This document shows, piece by piece, positions 25,807 to 34,160 of a stretch of DNA of 34,160 nucleotides. Where the stretch lies: the NCBI GenBank assembly GCA_030621085.1, contig JAUXIJ010000035.1, positions 1 to 34,160 of the forward strand, given 5' to 3'. Source of the stretch: Candidatus Cloacimonadota bacterium. Lineage in GTDB: Bacteria; Cloacimonadota; Cloacimonadia; Cloacimonadales; TCS61. Every line of letters begins with the position of its first letter. The stretch's first letter is position 1. The translations under genes were made by a program, and so were the position numbers. Under the pieces are notes generated by a model. That model worked only from the letters and a program-made list of their open reading frames with translations. It made no database searches and had not been told where the DNA came from.

Positions 25807-27327
25807 ATGAAAAACCTTTTAGGTATTTTTATTCTGTTTTTTTACAGTTCAATGCTTTTTTCACAAGTTAATTTCGAACTAGATTTCAGTTTTGAGAAAA
25901 TTGATCCTGATGATGAACTCACGAATTTGCAATTATTTGATTATAATGATGATGGAGTAGAGGAAATTGCAGCCGGTTTTTGGAATGAAAATGAAAATTT
26001 AATGAGAGTAATAGTATATTCAGATGAAGGCAGTATTATTGAGGATTTTACTCAATCAATATCGTATTATAATACACCTGGGAAATCATTCATTTTCAAA
26101 AGCAATGATTTGGAAAATTATGTGTTGATAACCGAGCACAGTACTGATCTTCCGAATTTATATTTGCATATTTATGACATGGGTTCAAACGTTCTGATTG
26201 ATTCACTTAATTTTGAAGAATTTGATTTGACCCGGTTTATTGAAATTAATTCAATCTTGAAAACATCTATAGATAACATAGATTACTTTTTTATTGGAGC
26301 TAATGCAGGATGTTTCGTACCTTATGATGATTTTCATACATACATTTATAAATTTAGTTTTGTAAATGATAATATTAATTATGTTTGTAAAATGCAAGAT
26401 TGTGGTTTGGAGCAGGTTAAATACGGAGAGGAGTACATTTTTACATCTGGTAATCATATATCATCGACAGGTGGAGCTTGGTTATCAGTTTGTTCTGAAT
26501 ACTATTTCAAAAAAATCACTAATGAAATTAATAGTTCAACAATTAATTTATACGAGTATAGTGGCTCATTTGATTATACAAACCCAATAACATTTTATCA
26601 TTACCCTTCAAATTTTATAATTCTTAGCAAAAATAATTCTACAACTGCTATTCATGTCATTCACTTTTTAAGTACAGACACAGATAACGGAGTATCAACA
26701 TATTTTGTTGCATTCAATTCTGACAGTTGTGAAATTATTTGGAATAGCACACTTAGCTTCATAGGTAATGGTACAATAAGTTCTTCCAGTACCATATCTG
26801 TTAATGGAGAAGAATACTATATTATCTATTTTAAAAGTAGTAATTTTGAGATCAGAGATATTATAACTGGAAATATCATCCATCATCAAAATTCACCAAT
26901 AGCATCTTTTGCTATCAAACGCAAATCAGATGGAGAGCTTCTCTTCTTTGTAGAACAGGAAGATGAAACAGGTTACGACGTATATGTTCTGGATGGAGAA
27001 ATCCAAGTTTCAGTAGATAATTACCAATTACCAATGACCAGTTACCAATTATCCAACTATCCCAATCCCTTCAACCCCGAAACTAAAATTTCCTTCTCTA
27101 TAGCCGGTTCTGAAGATAACAAGCAGAGAGTTTCCATATCTGTTTTTAATATTCGTGGTCAAAAAGTTAAAACATTGGTTGATAAAGCAATAATACCGGG
27201 CAGATATTCCGTAATCTGGAATAGTAAAGATCAAAACGGTAAACCCGTCTCCAGTAGTATTTACTTCTATAAGCTGGATATTGATGGTAAAACGATTAAT
27301 TCTAAGAAGATGCTTTTATTAAAATAA
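25807..27327 (+). CDS. secreted protein with YPNPFNP C-terminal sorting-like domain
   Basis: Protein of 506 residues. The signal peptide (about 1-19) ends near FSQ. The middle (20-400) is rich in beta-strand, Tyr, Asn and Ser, with a possible propeller-like start (LQLFDYNDDGVEEIAAGFWN). I do not recognise a family for it. The last 90 residues are the FlgD-like/type IX-like domain: LSNYPNPFNPETKISFS, VFNIRGQKVKTLV, IWNSKDQNGKPVSSSIYFY and the end KKMLLLK. This domain is common in FCB-group secreted proteins and is thought to direct export or attachment. No secretion-machinery genes are in view. AGGAGG precedes the ATG. Confidence 0.85.
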   Translation: MKNLLGIFILFFYSSMLFSQVNFELDFSFEKIDPDDELTNLQLFDYNDDGVEEIAAGFWNENENLMRVIVYSDEGSIIEDFTQSISYYNTPGKSFIFKSNDLENYVLITEHSTDLPNLYLHIYDMGSNVLIDSLNFEEFDLTRFIEINSILKTSIDNIDYFFIGANAGCFVPYDDFHTYIYKFSFVNDNINYVCKMQDCGLEQVKYGEEYIFTSGNHISSTGGAWLSVCSEYYFKKITNEINSSTINLYEYSGSFDYTNPITFYHYPSNFIILSKNNSTTAIHVIHFLSTDTDNGVSTYFVAFNSDSCEIIWNSTLSFIGNGTISSSSTISVNGEEYYIIYFKSSNFEIRDIITGNIIHHQNSPIASFAIKRKSDGELLFFVEQEDETGYDVYVLDGEIQVSVDNYQLPMTSYQLSNYPNPFNPETKISFSIAGSEDNKQRVSISVFNIRGQKVKTLVDKAIIPGRYSVIWNSKDQNGKPVSSSIYFYKLDIDGKTINSKKMLLLK

Positions 27328-27352
27328 AACTTAAGTTGTTTTGGAGGTAATT

Positions 27353-29041
27353 ATGAAAAAAATAATTTTTGCATTCCTGCTGCTTGCTATCTCTTTTTCT
27401 CTCTTTTCCCAATCTGAAGAGATCTGGGATCTGCATTTTCAAGTTGATGTAACAACTCCATCCGGCTTTGCCAGTCCAAGTGGCGTGGAAACAGACGGCG
27501 AATATTTCTATGTTTCCAATTCTTTTGATAATCAAATTGCCAAATTTGATATAGCTGGAGCCTGGATCGAGAATTTTACCATTCCAAATATTCCTTTTGG
27601 TTTGAATGATCTTACCACTGATGGTGAGTATTTCTATGGTGGCAGCGGATCGACCAACACGATCTTCCAGTTGGATTTTAGTTCGCAGTCCATTGTTGGA
27701 GGAATTACATCCCCGATTAGTGTTGATGCGATTGCTTATGATCCGAATGAAGATGCTTTCTGGGTTACGAACTGGCAAGCGGATGTGCTCATGCTGATCG
27801 ATCGCAACGGAGTTTTGCTGAATCAACTGGTTTTTACAGATGATGCAAAAGGATTAACACACGATTCATACAGTGCGGGAGAACCGTTTTTGTGGACTTA
27901 TACGGGAGTTTACACAGGTGGAGATGGAATTGTGACACAATATCAGTTACCCGGTTTTTCTCCAACCGGATTATCTCACAATGTTACGGAAGACTTTCCC
28001 GGTACCCACGCCGGAGGTTTATTCTGCTCCTGTGAAATTGTTCCCGGAGTTGTGATCCTGGGCGGCATAGCCAAAGGAACAACAAGTTATTTGTTTGGTT
28101 ATGAAATCTCTGCAACCGGATATGCACCCGGTCCTCCGACAGATTTTACTTTAACCGCTGATCCAACAGGTTCCTTGGAAGTACTGGTCAGCTGGGTAAA
28201 CCCGGCAATCGATGTAACCGGAAATCCACTTACAGAACTGGATGAGATGCTATTGTTTAGAGACGAAGAATTGATCTATATTGATCCTTCTCCAGTGATT
28301 GGTGAACCCGTAACCTATAGCGATGTTAGTATCCCATCTTCAGGTTATTCCGAATATCTACTTACGGCGATAAATAGTTACGGAAGCAGTTTGGTTTCAG
28401 GAACAATCTGGGTTGGTTCGGATGTACCCGATTCTGTCAGTAATTTTTATGGTGAACAAACAGCACCAAATCAGCTTTCTATAACCCTTACCTGGGAAAA
28501 TCCAACACAAGGATTACACGGCGGTCCTTTTATCGATCCGATTATGGGATATGAGATTGAAAGAAGTGATAATACTCTCATCATAATTAACGGTATAAGC
28601 AATGGAATAACAGACAATGCTATTACACCCGGAGTTTGGTATTATTATATCACGGCATATAATTCAATTGGTGGAGGTGGGACAGCAAGGTCTAATGACA
28701 TTCTTGTTGAAATCACAGGAACAGAAAATCAACAATTGCCAATGACAGGTTACCAACTTTCAAACTATCCTAATCCATTTAATCCAACAACGACTATTTC
28801 ATTTTCATTAAACACCAGTCTTCGCCAAGGCTCCGCCGGGCAAGCTGAAAACACCGAATTGATAATCTATAATCTAAAAGGTCAGAAAATCCGTCAATTT
28901 CCACTTTTCAATTTTCAATCTTCAATTGTTTGGAATGGAACAGATGAAACCGGAAAATACGTTGGATCAGGTGTTTACTTTTATTCATGGACGGTCGATG
29001 GCAAAACTAAAGCATCAAAGAAAATGCTTTTGTTAAAATGA
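27353..29041 (+). CDS. secreted beta-propeller/FnIII protein with PNPFNP tail and in-frame repeat insert
   Basis: Protein of 562 residues from the ATG at 27353, five bases after GGAGG (a TTG at 27341 lies upstream of that site and is unlikely). A signal peptide covers about 1-18. An NHL/propeller-like region follows (PSGVETDGEYFYVSNSFDN and a similar FGLNDLTTDGEYFYGGSGS) to about residue 255. Two fibronectin-III-like domains come next (from PPTDFTLTADPTGSLEVLVS and from PDSVSNFYGEQTAPNQLSIT). The terminal sorting-like domain is LSNYPNPFNPTTTISFS to KKMLLLK. A 13-codon insert (SLRQGSAGQAENT) sits between strands of this domain and is absent from the two related tails nearby. It overlaps the next gene by four bases. 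Confidence 0.87.
   Translation: MKKIIFAFLLLAISFSLFSQSEEIWDLHFQVDVTTPSGFASPSGVETDGEYFYVSNSFDNQIAKFDIAGAWIENFTIPNIPFGLNDLTTDGEYFYGGSGSTNTIFQLDFSSQSIVGGITSPISVDAIAYDPNEDAFWVTNWQADVLMLIDRNGVLLNQLVFTDDAKGLTHDSYSAGEPFLWTYTGVYTGGDGIVTQYQLPGFSPTGLSHNVTEDFPGTHAGGLFCSCEIVPGVVILGGIAKGTTSYLFGYEISATGYAPGPPTDFTLTADPTGSLEVLVSWVNPAIDVTGNPLTELDEMLLFRDEELIYIDPSPVIGEPVTYSDVSIPSSGYSEYLLTAINSYGSSLVSGTIWVGSDVPDSVSNFYGEQTAPNQLSITLTWENPTQGLHGGPFIDPIMGYEIERSDNTLIIINGISNGITDNAITPGVWYYYITAYNSIGGGGTARSNDILVEITGTENQQLPMTGYQLSNYPNPFNPTTTISFSLNTSLRQGSAGQAENTELIIYNLKGQKIRQFPLFNFQSSIVWNGTDETGKYVGSGVYFYSWTVDGKTKASKKMLLLK
28817..28855 (+). repeat. in-frame palindromic-type repeat insert with 7-bp direct repeat
   Basis: 39 bases inserted in the coding region: CTTCGCCAAGGCTCCGCCGG then GCAAGCTGA, plus one copy of a flanking AAACACC (28810-28816 and 28849-28855). 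Its GCTCCGCCGGGCAAGC matches 13 of 16 bases of the repeat at 25664-25679 (opposite strand). The sister tails at 27.1 kb and 32.8 kb lack it. Length is a multiple of three, so the gene stays open. Confidence 0.6.
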
Positions 29042-29376
29042 GACTGGCAGTTATTGGTTTAAAGGAATTCACAGATTATTCAAAACTCAGATCTATTCTC
29101 GATTCTATATCGGGGATATCTGTAATTGTAAGTGGTGGTGCGCAAGGTACTGATACTCTTGCGAAACAGTATTCCTTCCAAAATAAAATAGAATTCCTGG
29201 AATTTTCACCCGACTATAATAAATATGGAAACAAAGCTAAACATATTCGCGATAGACTGATCGTGGAACATTGCGATGAAGTTATCGCTTTCTGGGATGG
29301 GAAATGTAAGGGGACAAAGTATACGATGGATTATGCCGGGCAACAAGGCAAACCGGTAAAAATTATCAAAGTATAG
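29038..29376 (+). CDS. SLOG-domain protein (DUF2493/YspA-like)
   Basis: Protein of 112 residues. Rossmann-like SLOG fold: VSGGAQGTD (31-39) is the nucleotide-binding loop. NKYGNKAKHIRDRLIVE (61-77) and AFWDGKCKGTKYTMDYA (84-100) match the DUF2493/YspA family, which is related to DprA, LOG and ADP-ribose or nucleotide-derivative sensors. It is a single small domain with no fused effector. The ATG overlaps the stop of the secreted-protein gene. The role is unknown; some relatives act in nucleotide signalling or conflict systems. Confidence 0.88.
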   Translation: MRLAVIGLKEFTDYSKLRSILDSISGISVIVSGGAQGTDTLAKQYSFQNKIEFLEFSPDYNKYGNKAKHIRDRLIVEHCDEVIAFWDGKCKGTKYTMDYAGQQGKPVKIIKV

Positions 29377-29415
29377 TTCTTTACAAAAAGAACATATTGA
29401 TTAATTTTTCTTTGA

Positions 29416-30369
29416 ATGAAAAAAATAATTATCGGAATTCACGGTTTAAAGAATAAACCACCCAGAGAGATTCTGGAAAGTTGGTGGGAAAAATCGATTA
29501 TAGAAGGATTCCAAAAAAACGGTTTACCGGAACTTGATTTCCAATTTGAACTTGTTTATTGGGCAGATCTGAATTATGAAAAACCTCTCGATCCACAAAT
29601 AACAGATAAAAATGATTCTCTGTTTTTAGAACATCCATATGTTCCTGCCGCAGAGATTGAAGAATCATACGAAGACCACAATTTTAAAAGAAAGGTTCTC
29701 GATAAAGTTGAAACAGGTTTGGATAAACTTTTCCTGCACGAAAAAGGTATTGGCGGACTGGAAGCTATTGTCGATCTTGCCATTCGTCGCAAGTTCATTG
29801 ATCTTGATATTTACTATCATGGAAAATGCAGGATAAATGAACAGCAAATAGCCAAAAATGCTTTCCGAAATCGTCTAGCGGAAGTCCTGAAAAAACACAA
29901 ACGTAAAAAAGTACTTTTGATAACACATTCCATGGGTTCCATTATTTCCTATGACGCATTAACACAGGTTATTCCCGCGATAAAGATCGATACGATCATT
30001 TCAGCTGGTTCCCCGCTGGGCCTGCCGATAATCTTAAAAAAGATACTCACTGAACAGCGTCATAAGGTTGATAAGGATTCCAAACCTTCCACACCACAAA
30101 ATATCAGAAAAGCATGGTACAATTTTTCTGATCTGAACGATAAAATTGCATTGAATTATAACCTCGCCGATGACTATTCTGCTAATACCCGCGGAATTGT
30201 ACCACAGGATATTATAGTTAATAATAATTACGAATATAATGGGCAGAAAAATCCCCACAAAATTTACGGATATTTACGTTCATCGCAGATGGCGGAAGTG
30301 ATTTATAATTTCCTGAAAAGAAAGGAAAATTTCTTTTCGAGGGTTTTTCAAAAGGCAGGATTAACGTAA
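29416..30369 (+). CDS. alpha/beta-hydrolase (esterase/lipase-like)
   Basis: Protein of 317 residues without a signal peptide, probably cytoplasmic. An oxyanion-type IHGLKNKPP (8-16) opens the domain. The nucleophile elbow is ITHSMGSII with S172. Candidate acid residues are D239 or D242 (YNFSDLNDKIAL) and the His is H281 (QKNPHKIYGYLRS), giving a complete triad. The region 60-150 is a charged insertion or cap. Substrate unknown. It follows the SLOG gene by 39 bases, so the two may be co-expressed. Confidence 0.85.
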   Translation: MKKIIIGIHGLKNKPPREILESWWEKSIIEGFQKNGLPELDFQFELVYWADLNYEKPLDPQITDKNDSLFLEHPYVPAAEIEESYEDHNFKRKVLDKVETGLDKLFLHEKGIGGLEAIVDLAIRRKFIDLDIYYHGKCRINEQQIAKNAFRNRLAEVLKKHKRKKVLLITHSMGSIISYDALTQVIPAIKIDTIISAGSPLGLPIILKKILTEQRHKVDKDSKPSTPQNIRKAWYNFSDLNDKIALNYNLADDYSANTRGIVPQDIIVNNNYEYNGQKNPHKIYGYLRSSQMAEVIYNFLKRKENFFSRVFQKAGLT

Positions 30370-30537
30370 AAATATTTACTGCCAGGAAGATATTTCTTCT
30401 TCAATAAATAAGAAGATATAGTTTTTATGAAGTAGAATTTATTTCGACTTTTGCTAAATAATTCACTTTATCCTTTACAAATTTGTGACTCTTAATTGTT
30501 TTTTGAATTGGAATGAAAATAGCATAAAGAGGATAAA

Positions 30538-33033
30538 ATGAAAAAATTAATTTTTTCCTGTATGTTTTTCTGTCTTATCTCACTTCTTTTCGCTCAGAAT
30601 TTTGAAGGTTTCGAATCAGGGAATTTCTACTCTTACGACTGGCAATTCGGTGGTTCTGCCGACTGGACAATATCAGCATCGAATCCTTATGATGGGCTTT
30701 TCTGTGCTCAGGCGGGAGATGTAACTCACAATCAGACAACCTATCTGTATATAACAATGGAAACCACAGAAACAGGTGATATAAGTTTTTACTGGCGGGT
30801 AAGTAGCCAAGAAGATAATGACAGACTCATCTTTTCCCTGGATGGCACAGAAGTAGCAAATATTTCCGGGACTGTTTATTGGGAACTTTACACACTTTCC
30901 ATTTCTCCGGGGTTTCATACTTTTAAGTGGAGCTATGAAAAGAATTTTGAAATTAATGCAGGCTTGGATAGCGGTTGGTTAGACAGCATTACATTTCCTC
31001 CCACTACTACGTATGATAATGATCTGGCTGCAATTTCTTTTGCCGGTCCCGGAGCAGTATATAGAGGGAATTCAGCGGTATACAACCTTCATGTAAAGAA
31101 CTATGGAGTAAATCCACAGGACAACTATACACTGAAACTGATACGGGAAGGCGGCATTGAACTGGATGTTCTGAATGTAACGGAGACACTTGCTTCGGAA
31201 GAAGATATTATTCTACCACTGGTGTGGATAGTTCCGCCGGATGAGCCGGCATGTGTTACTTATGTTTACGGTGAAATTGAATTGGTGGGTGACGAAGATC
31301 CTTCCAATAATATTTCGGATAGTTTGAGTGTTCAGGTGATAGGATTGTTTTTGGTACAAATAACCATTATAGGATCGGGCAGTAGCCATCAGACAAACTG
31401 GTACCCTTTTAATTTTGCTTTCAAAAACAACCTTTCCGAAACCATTTATTTTTCTACTGAAATTCCTCATACCGGTTTAATACATGCAATGTCTTATTAT
31501 AATAATTTTGATAACTATATAGGTAATAAACAAATACGTATCTGGATGGGAAATTCAGCACAATCCACTCTCACGAACGGCTGGATACCTGCCGGAGCAT
31601 TAACCGAGATTTTTAACGGATACATAAATTTTCCTTCAGGTATGAATACGATAATGATCCCGCTCGATGATCCTTTTTATTACATGGGTAATAACCTGGT
31701 AGTGATGGCAAATCGAGTGTGGGATACACAAACATATAGCCTTAACGATAAATTCTTTGAAACGGAAGATACTCCGTATTTTGACAGAACACGGGCTGTG
31801 AATAGTAATACAACAAACATCAATCCGTTTAGCCCACCAACAACAAGTTATTTATTCAGCAGGTTTCCCAATACTACCTTCTACATGGAAATAGAAGGCT
31901 CAGGCGTGATCGAAGGTAACATTTACGATGATGAAGGCAATCCCATAAGTGGAGCCCAGATAATTATAAACGAAACTCAGATATCTACTATTAGTAACGG
32001 TGCGGCTTTTTACAGGTTTGGAAATGTGCTGGAAGGTTCTTACACACTTACTGCATCATGTTATGGACATGAATCTCAGTCACAACCGGCAGTAGTAGTG
32101 GAAGGTAATACTACTTATATAGATTTCAATCTTGTGTCGTTTGGAACAGTGGAAGTAAGCGGACATGTGGTGGGCAGCGATGATCCTGGAACAGGACTTG
32201 AGGGTGCCTTTGTAATTATGGCAGGAAATGAAGTATATCAAACTGCAACCGATGAAAATGGAGATTTCATACTGACCGATGTTTTTGAAAACAACAATTA
32301 TAACATTGAAATTTCCAAGTTTGGCTATGATGTTTATTTGGAAAATATCTACGTTGGCAATACCAATTATGATATGGGAACCATTATCCTGGATGAAACA
32401 GCATTTCCACCAACAAATGTAACAGCAGTATTGAACCCGGAAGAAACTGAAGCGACACTTACCTGGTCGTCACCAGCACTATCCGGCAGAAGTTTTGAAT
32501 ATTACAACGTGTACCGCTTTCTGCAGGCAAACATAAACGTTCCATCCACCTGGTCTTGGATCGGTGCAGAACTGGTTGATACGTTTTTTGTGGATACCGA
32601 ATGGGTGAACCTTGCGCCGGAGTTCTATCAGTATGCCGTGAAGGCGGTTTATACGAATGGAGTAGAATCGGAAGCTGCATTTTCTAATGTATTGGAAAAA
32701 GAATCGGGAAGTGACACGCCACAGGATATTCAGAATTTAAGAACTCAAATCGTTGGAATCTATCCAAATCCTTTCAACCCGGAGACAACTATTAGTTTTT
32801 CATTAAACACCGAAAACACTAAAGACACCGAAATAATAATCTACAATATTAAAGGTCAGAAGGTGAAACAGCTTCTCAGCAATTCAGCATCTCAGCTTTT
32901 AGCAGGAAAGCACTCTGTAGTTTGGGACGGTACCGATGAAAATGGCAAACCTCAGTCTTCAGGCATTTATTTAATTCATCTGAGGGTTGATGGAAAAAAT
33001 ATCGATAGTAAGAAGTGTTTGCTGCTTAAATAA
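30538..33033 (+). CDS. large secreted multidomain protein with PNPFNP tail
   Basis: Protein of 831 residues. The signal peptide (about 1-20) ends near FAQ. An N-terminal lectin/MAM-like beta domain spans about 21-155 (FEGFESGNF, ISFYWRVSSQEDNDRLIFSL). A CARDB-like domain follows (about 158-270, NDLAAISFAGPGAVYRGNSA). A region of unknown type comes next (270-455). Two carboxypeptidase-regulatory-like domains follow (about 460-540, GNIYDDEGNPISGAQIII; and 540-625, GAFVIMAGNEVYQTATDENG), then a fibronectin-III-like domain (630-720) and the sorting-like tail IVGIYPNPFNPETTISFSL to KKCLLLK. It is a cell-surface or secreted adhesin-like or polymer-binding protein; no catalytic motif was seen. The upstream 168-base gap shows no clear promoter; GAGG precedes the ATG. 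Confidence 0.87.
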   Translation: MKKLIFSCMFFCLISLLFAQNFEGFESGNFYSYDWQFGGSADWTISASNPYDGLFCAQAGDVTHNQTTYLYITMETTETGDISFYWRVSSQEDNDRLIFSLDGTEVANISGTVYWELYTLSISPGFHTFKWSYEKNFEINAGLDSGWLDSITFPPTTTYDNDLAAISFAGPGAVYRGNSAVYNLHVKNYGVNPQDNYTLKLIREGGIELDVLNVTETLASEEDIILPLVWIVPPDEPACVTYVYGEIELVGDEDPSNNISDSLSVQVIGLFLVQITIIGSGSSHQTNWYPFNFAFKNNLSETIYFSTEIPHTGLIHAMSYYNNFDNYIGNKQIRIWMGNSAQSTLTNGWIPAGALTEIFNGYINFPSGMNTIMIPLDDPFYYMGNNLVVMANRVWDTQTYSLNDKFFETEDTPYFDRTRAVNSNTTNINPFSPPTTSYLFSRFPNTTFYMEIEGSGVIEGNIYDDEGNPISGAQIIINETQISTISNGAAFYRFGNVLEGSYTLTASCYGHESQSQPAVVVEGNTTYIDFNLVSFGTVEVSGHVVGSDDPGTGLEGAFVIMAGNEVYQTATDENGDFILTDVFENNNYNIEISKFGYDVYLENIYVGNTNYDMGTIILDETAFPPTNVTAVLNPEETEATLTWSSPALSGRSFEYYNVYRFLQANINVPSTWSWIGAELVDTFFVDTEWVNLAPEFYQYAVKAVYTNGVESEAAFSNVLEKESGSDTPQDIQNLRTQIVGIYPNPFNPETTISFSLNTENTKDTEIIIYNIKGQKVKQLLSNSASQLLAGKHSVVWDGTDENGKPQSSGIYLIHLRVDGKNIDSKKCLLLK

Positions 33034-33045
33034 AGAGTTTTGTAA

Positions 33046-33130
33046 AACTTGAGTTAAGTTGGCGTTAGACGATCTTGACTTAAGTTTGGAAGGAATAACT
33101 TAACACAAGATTTTCAACTTGTGTCAAGTT
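33046..33130. terminator. double dyad between convergent genes
   Basis: Two inverted repeats lie in the 110-base gap between convergent genes. AAACTTGAGTTAAG (33046-33059) pairs with CTTGACTTAAGTTT (33073-33086), two mismatches. AACTTAACACAAG (33097-33109) pairs with CTTGTGTCAAGTT (33118-33130), one mismatch and an 8-base loop. They could stop transcription from both sides, although no strong T-run follows. Confidence 0.45.
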
Positions 33131-33143
33131 ATGTTGCTTTATC

Positions 33144-34040
33144 TCACATCAATTTTGAGCGCTTGATAAGGTAGTTTAATAAATTCTGTTCAAATGGTGT
33201 TTCAGTAGTTATGGGATTATATTCAATGCGTGATTCGTAACATTTTCTCTGCAGATACTCCACATTATCTTTATATACTTTTTTGTATTCGTTTCTTATC
33301 TGCCAGGGTGAAACAACTATCTTCTCGCCTGTTTCCGCATCCACGAATTCGGTCTCTCTTTTAAACTCAAATTCCACTTCCTGTTTATCCTGGATATGAA
33401 ATAAAATAACTTCATGACCGGCATGACGGAAATGCTGCAATCCTTTTAAAATTTCATCGGGATCATCAATAATATCTGAGATGAGAATTATAAGACCTCT
33501 TTTTTTTATTCTATCTGCCAGGGAATGAAGCACTTTAGCGGTTTGAGTTGTTTCTTTCGATTTAAGGTTATATAGTTCTTTGAAAATAACATTCAGGTAA
33601 GAGCGCATGGAACGGGGAGGAACATAACCGGTAATTTTATCTGTATAGGAAAGCAGTCCAACTGCATCCTGCTGTGTGATCATCAAATAAGTTAGTGCAG
33701 AAGCAAAAGCCTTGGCATATTCCAGCTTGGTTGTTTTACCCGATGAATAGCCCATCGAGGCGCTGTGATCTACAACAACGTATGACTTAAGATTGGTTTC
33801 CTCTTCGTAACGTTTGATGTAATAACGGTTCGTTTTGGCATATACTTTCCAATCTACATTCCGGATAGCATCGCCGGGATTGTATTGGCGGTGATCGGAA
33901 AATTCTACGCTGAAACCATGATATGGAGATTTATGTAAACCGGTAATAAAGCCTTCCACGATAAGTCTTGCCCGCAGATTGAATTTGTCTATACGAGCTA
34001 TAAATTCTTCGGAAAGATAATTTGTCCTATTCTTTGTCAT
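33144..34040 (-). CDS. DUF58/vWA-domain protein
   Basis: Protein of 298 residues. The DUF58 signature is GFSVEFSDHRQYNPGDAIRN and then VDWKVYAKT (about 42-70). A von Willebrand A domain follows with a MIDAS motif DHSASMG (D91, S93, S95) and SDIIDDPDEI further on. In most genomes DUF58 proteins partner a MoxR AAA+ ATPase and BatA/B-type membrane proteins; a MoxR gene would be expected just upstream on the minus strand, beyond 34160. No membrane helix is seen, so it is probably cytoplasmic. A good ribosome site is not clear before the ATG. A dyad lies upstream at 34087. Confidence 0.92.
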   Translation of the reverse strand: MTKNRTNYLSEEFIARIDKFNLRARLIVEGFITGLHKSPYHGFSVEFSDHRQYNPGDAIRNVDWKVYAKTNRYYIKRYEEETNLKSYVVVDHSASMGYSSGKTTKLEYAKAFASALTYLMITQQDAVGLLSYTDKITGYVPPRSMRSYLNVIFKELYNLKSKETTQTAKVLHSLADRIKKRGLIILISDIIDDPDEILKGLQHFRHAGHEVILFHIQDKQEVEFEFKRETEFVDAETGEKIVVSPWQIRNEYKKVYKDNVEYLQRKCYESRIEYNPITTETPFEQNLLNYLIKRSKLM

Positions 34041-34086
34041 CTAAAAACCTCATTTTTTTTAACTTCAAAAGATCTGCAAAATAAGA

Positions 34087-34122
34087 TTGACATCAAACAG
34101 TTATTGCTGTTTTGTATGTCAA
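34087..34122. promoter_or_regulatory. dyad upstream of the DUF58 gene
   Basis: TTGACATCAAACAG (34087-34100) faces CTGTTTTGTATGTCAA (34107-34122), a near-perfect inverted repeat with a two-base indel and a six-base spacer. It lies 47 bases before the DUF58 start. It may be an operator, or a hairpin in a longer transcript from the right. Confidence 0.35.
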
Positions 34123-34160
34123 GAAGAAACTGAGCATTTGGATGGTAGAAAGATGAAAGA

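Overview
The window is AT-rich bacterial chromosome. It comes from a diderm: it has genes for the lipoprotein and LPS export proteins LolA and LptE. The likely lineage is the FCB side of the tree, most plausibly Cloacimonadota or a close relative. The main reason is three large secreted proteins ending in the YPNPFNP-type C-terminal domain (FlgD-like / type IX sorting-like), set among housekeeping genes. There is no rRNA gene to confirm this, so the lineage is an inference. A complete F-type ATP synthase with Na+-type rotor residues fits an anaerobic energy economy.

Layout. (1) 1-2605 looks like part of an integron gene-cassette array. Two promoterless cassettes carry an unknown protein and a GIY-YIG nuclease-like plus HEPN-like gene pair. 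They are separated by two long attC-like sites. Each cassette's first 12 bases are the exact reverse complement of 12 bases at the start of its own attC, which is the expected hallmark of cassettes. No integrase is in view; it would lie left of base 1. A caspase-like (DUF6642-type) gene follows directly. (2) 3225-5890, minus strand: acylphosphatase, LysM/M23 peptidase and an HspR-like MerR regulator, then a MITE-like intergenic element and a compact primary-type sigma factor. (3) 6021-18537, plus strand, tightly packed: rsmG, parA, parB, M23 peptidase, bactofilin, atpZ, atpI and atpB-E1-E2-F-H-A-G-D-C, then a lipoprotein glycoside-hydrolase-like gene. This joins chromosome segregation, cell-shape control and energy conversion in one apparent transcription unit. 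(4) A perfect 16-bp parS site fills the 20-bp gap between two convergent genes at 18538. A one-mismatch copy lies in the mannose-1-phosphate guanylyltransferase gene at 25078. Together with parAB they give a complete ParABS system. (5) 18558-25643: a HTH-EIIA(Ntr) fusion (minus), then lptE-like, rluB-like, ychF-like, ftsK, lolA and manC. (6) 25807-33033: three secreted PNPFNP proteins, with a SLOG-domain protein and an alpha/beta hydrolase between them. (7) 33144-34040, minus: a DUF58/vWA protein.

The most notable observations are these. The ATP synthase rotor has two c-type genes: an 83-residue single hairpin with a two-carboxylate Na+ motif, and a 250-residue triple hairpin in which two of three ion sites have Gln instead of Glu. 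The cassette array carries defence-like cargo. A short palindromic repeat is inserted in frame in a secreted protein, flanked by a 7-bp direct repeat, and a relative of that repeat lies in the manC 3' intergenic region. No tRNA, rRNA, CRISPR array or transposase gene was found. No gene-free stretch exceeds 300 bases.
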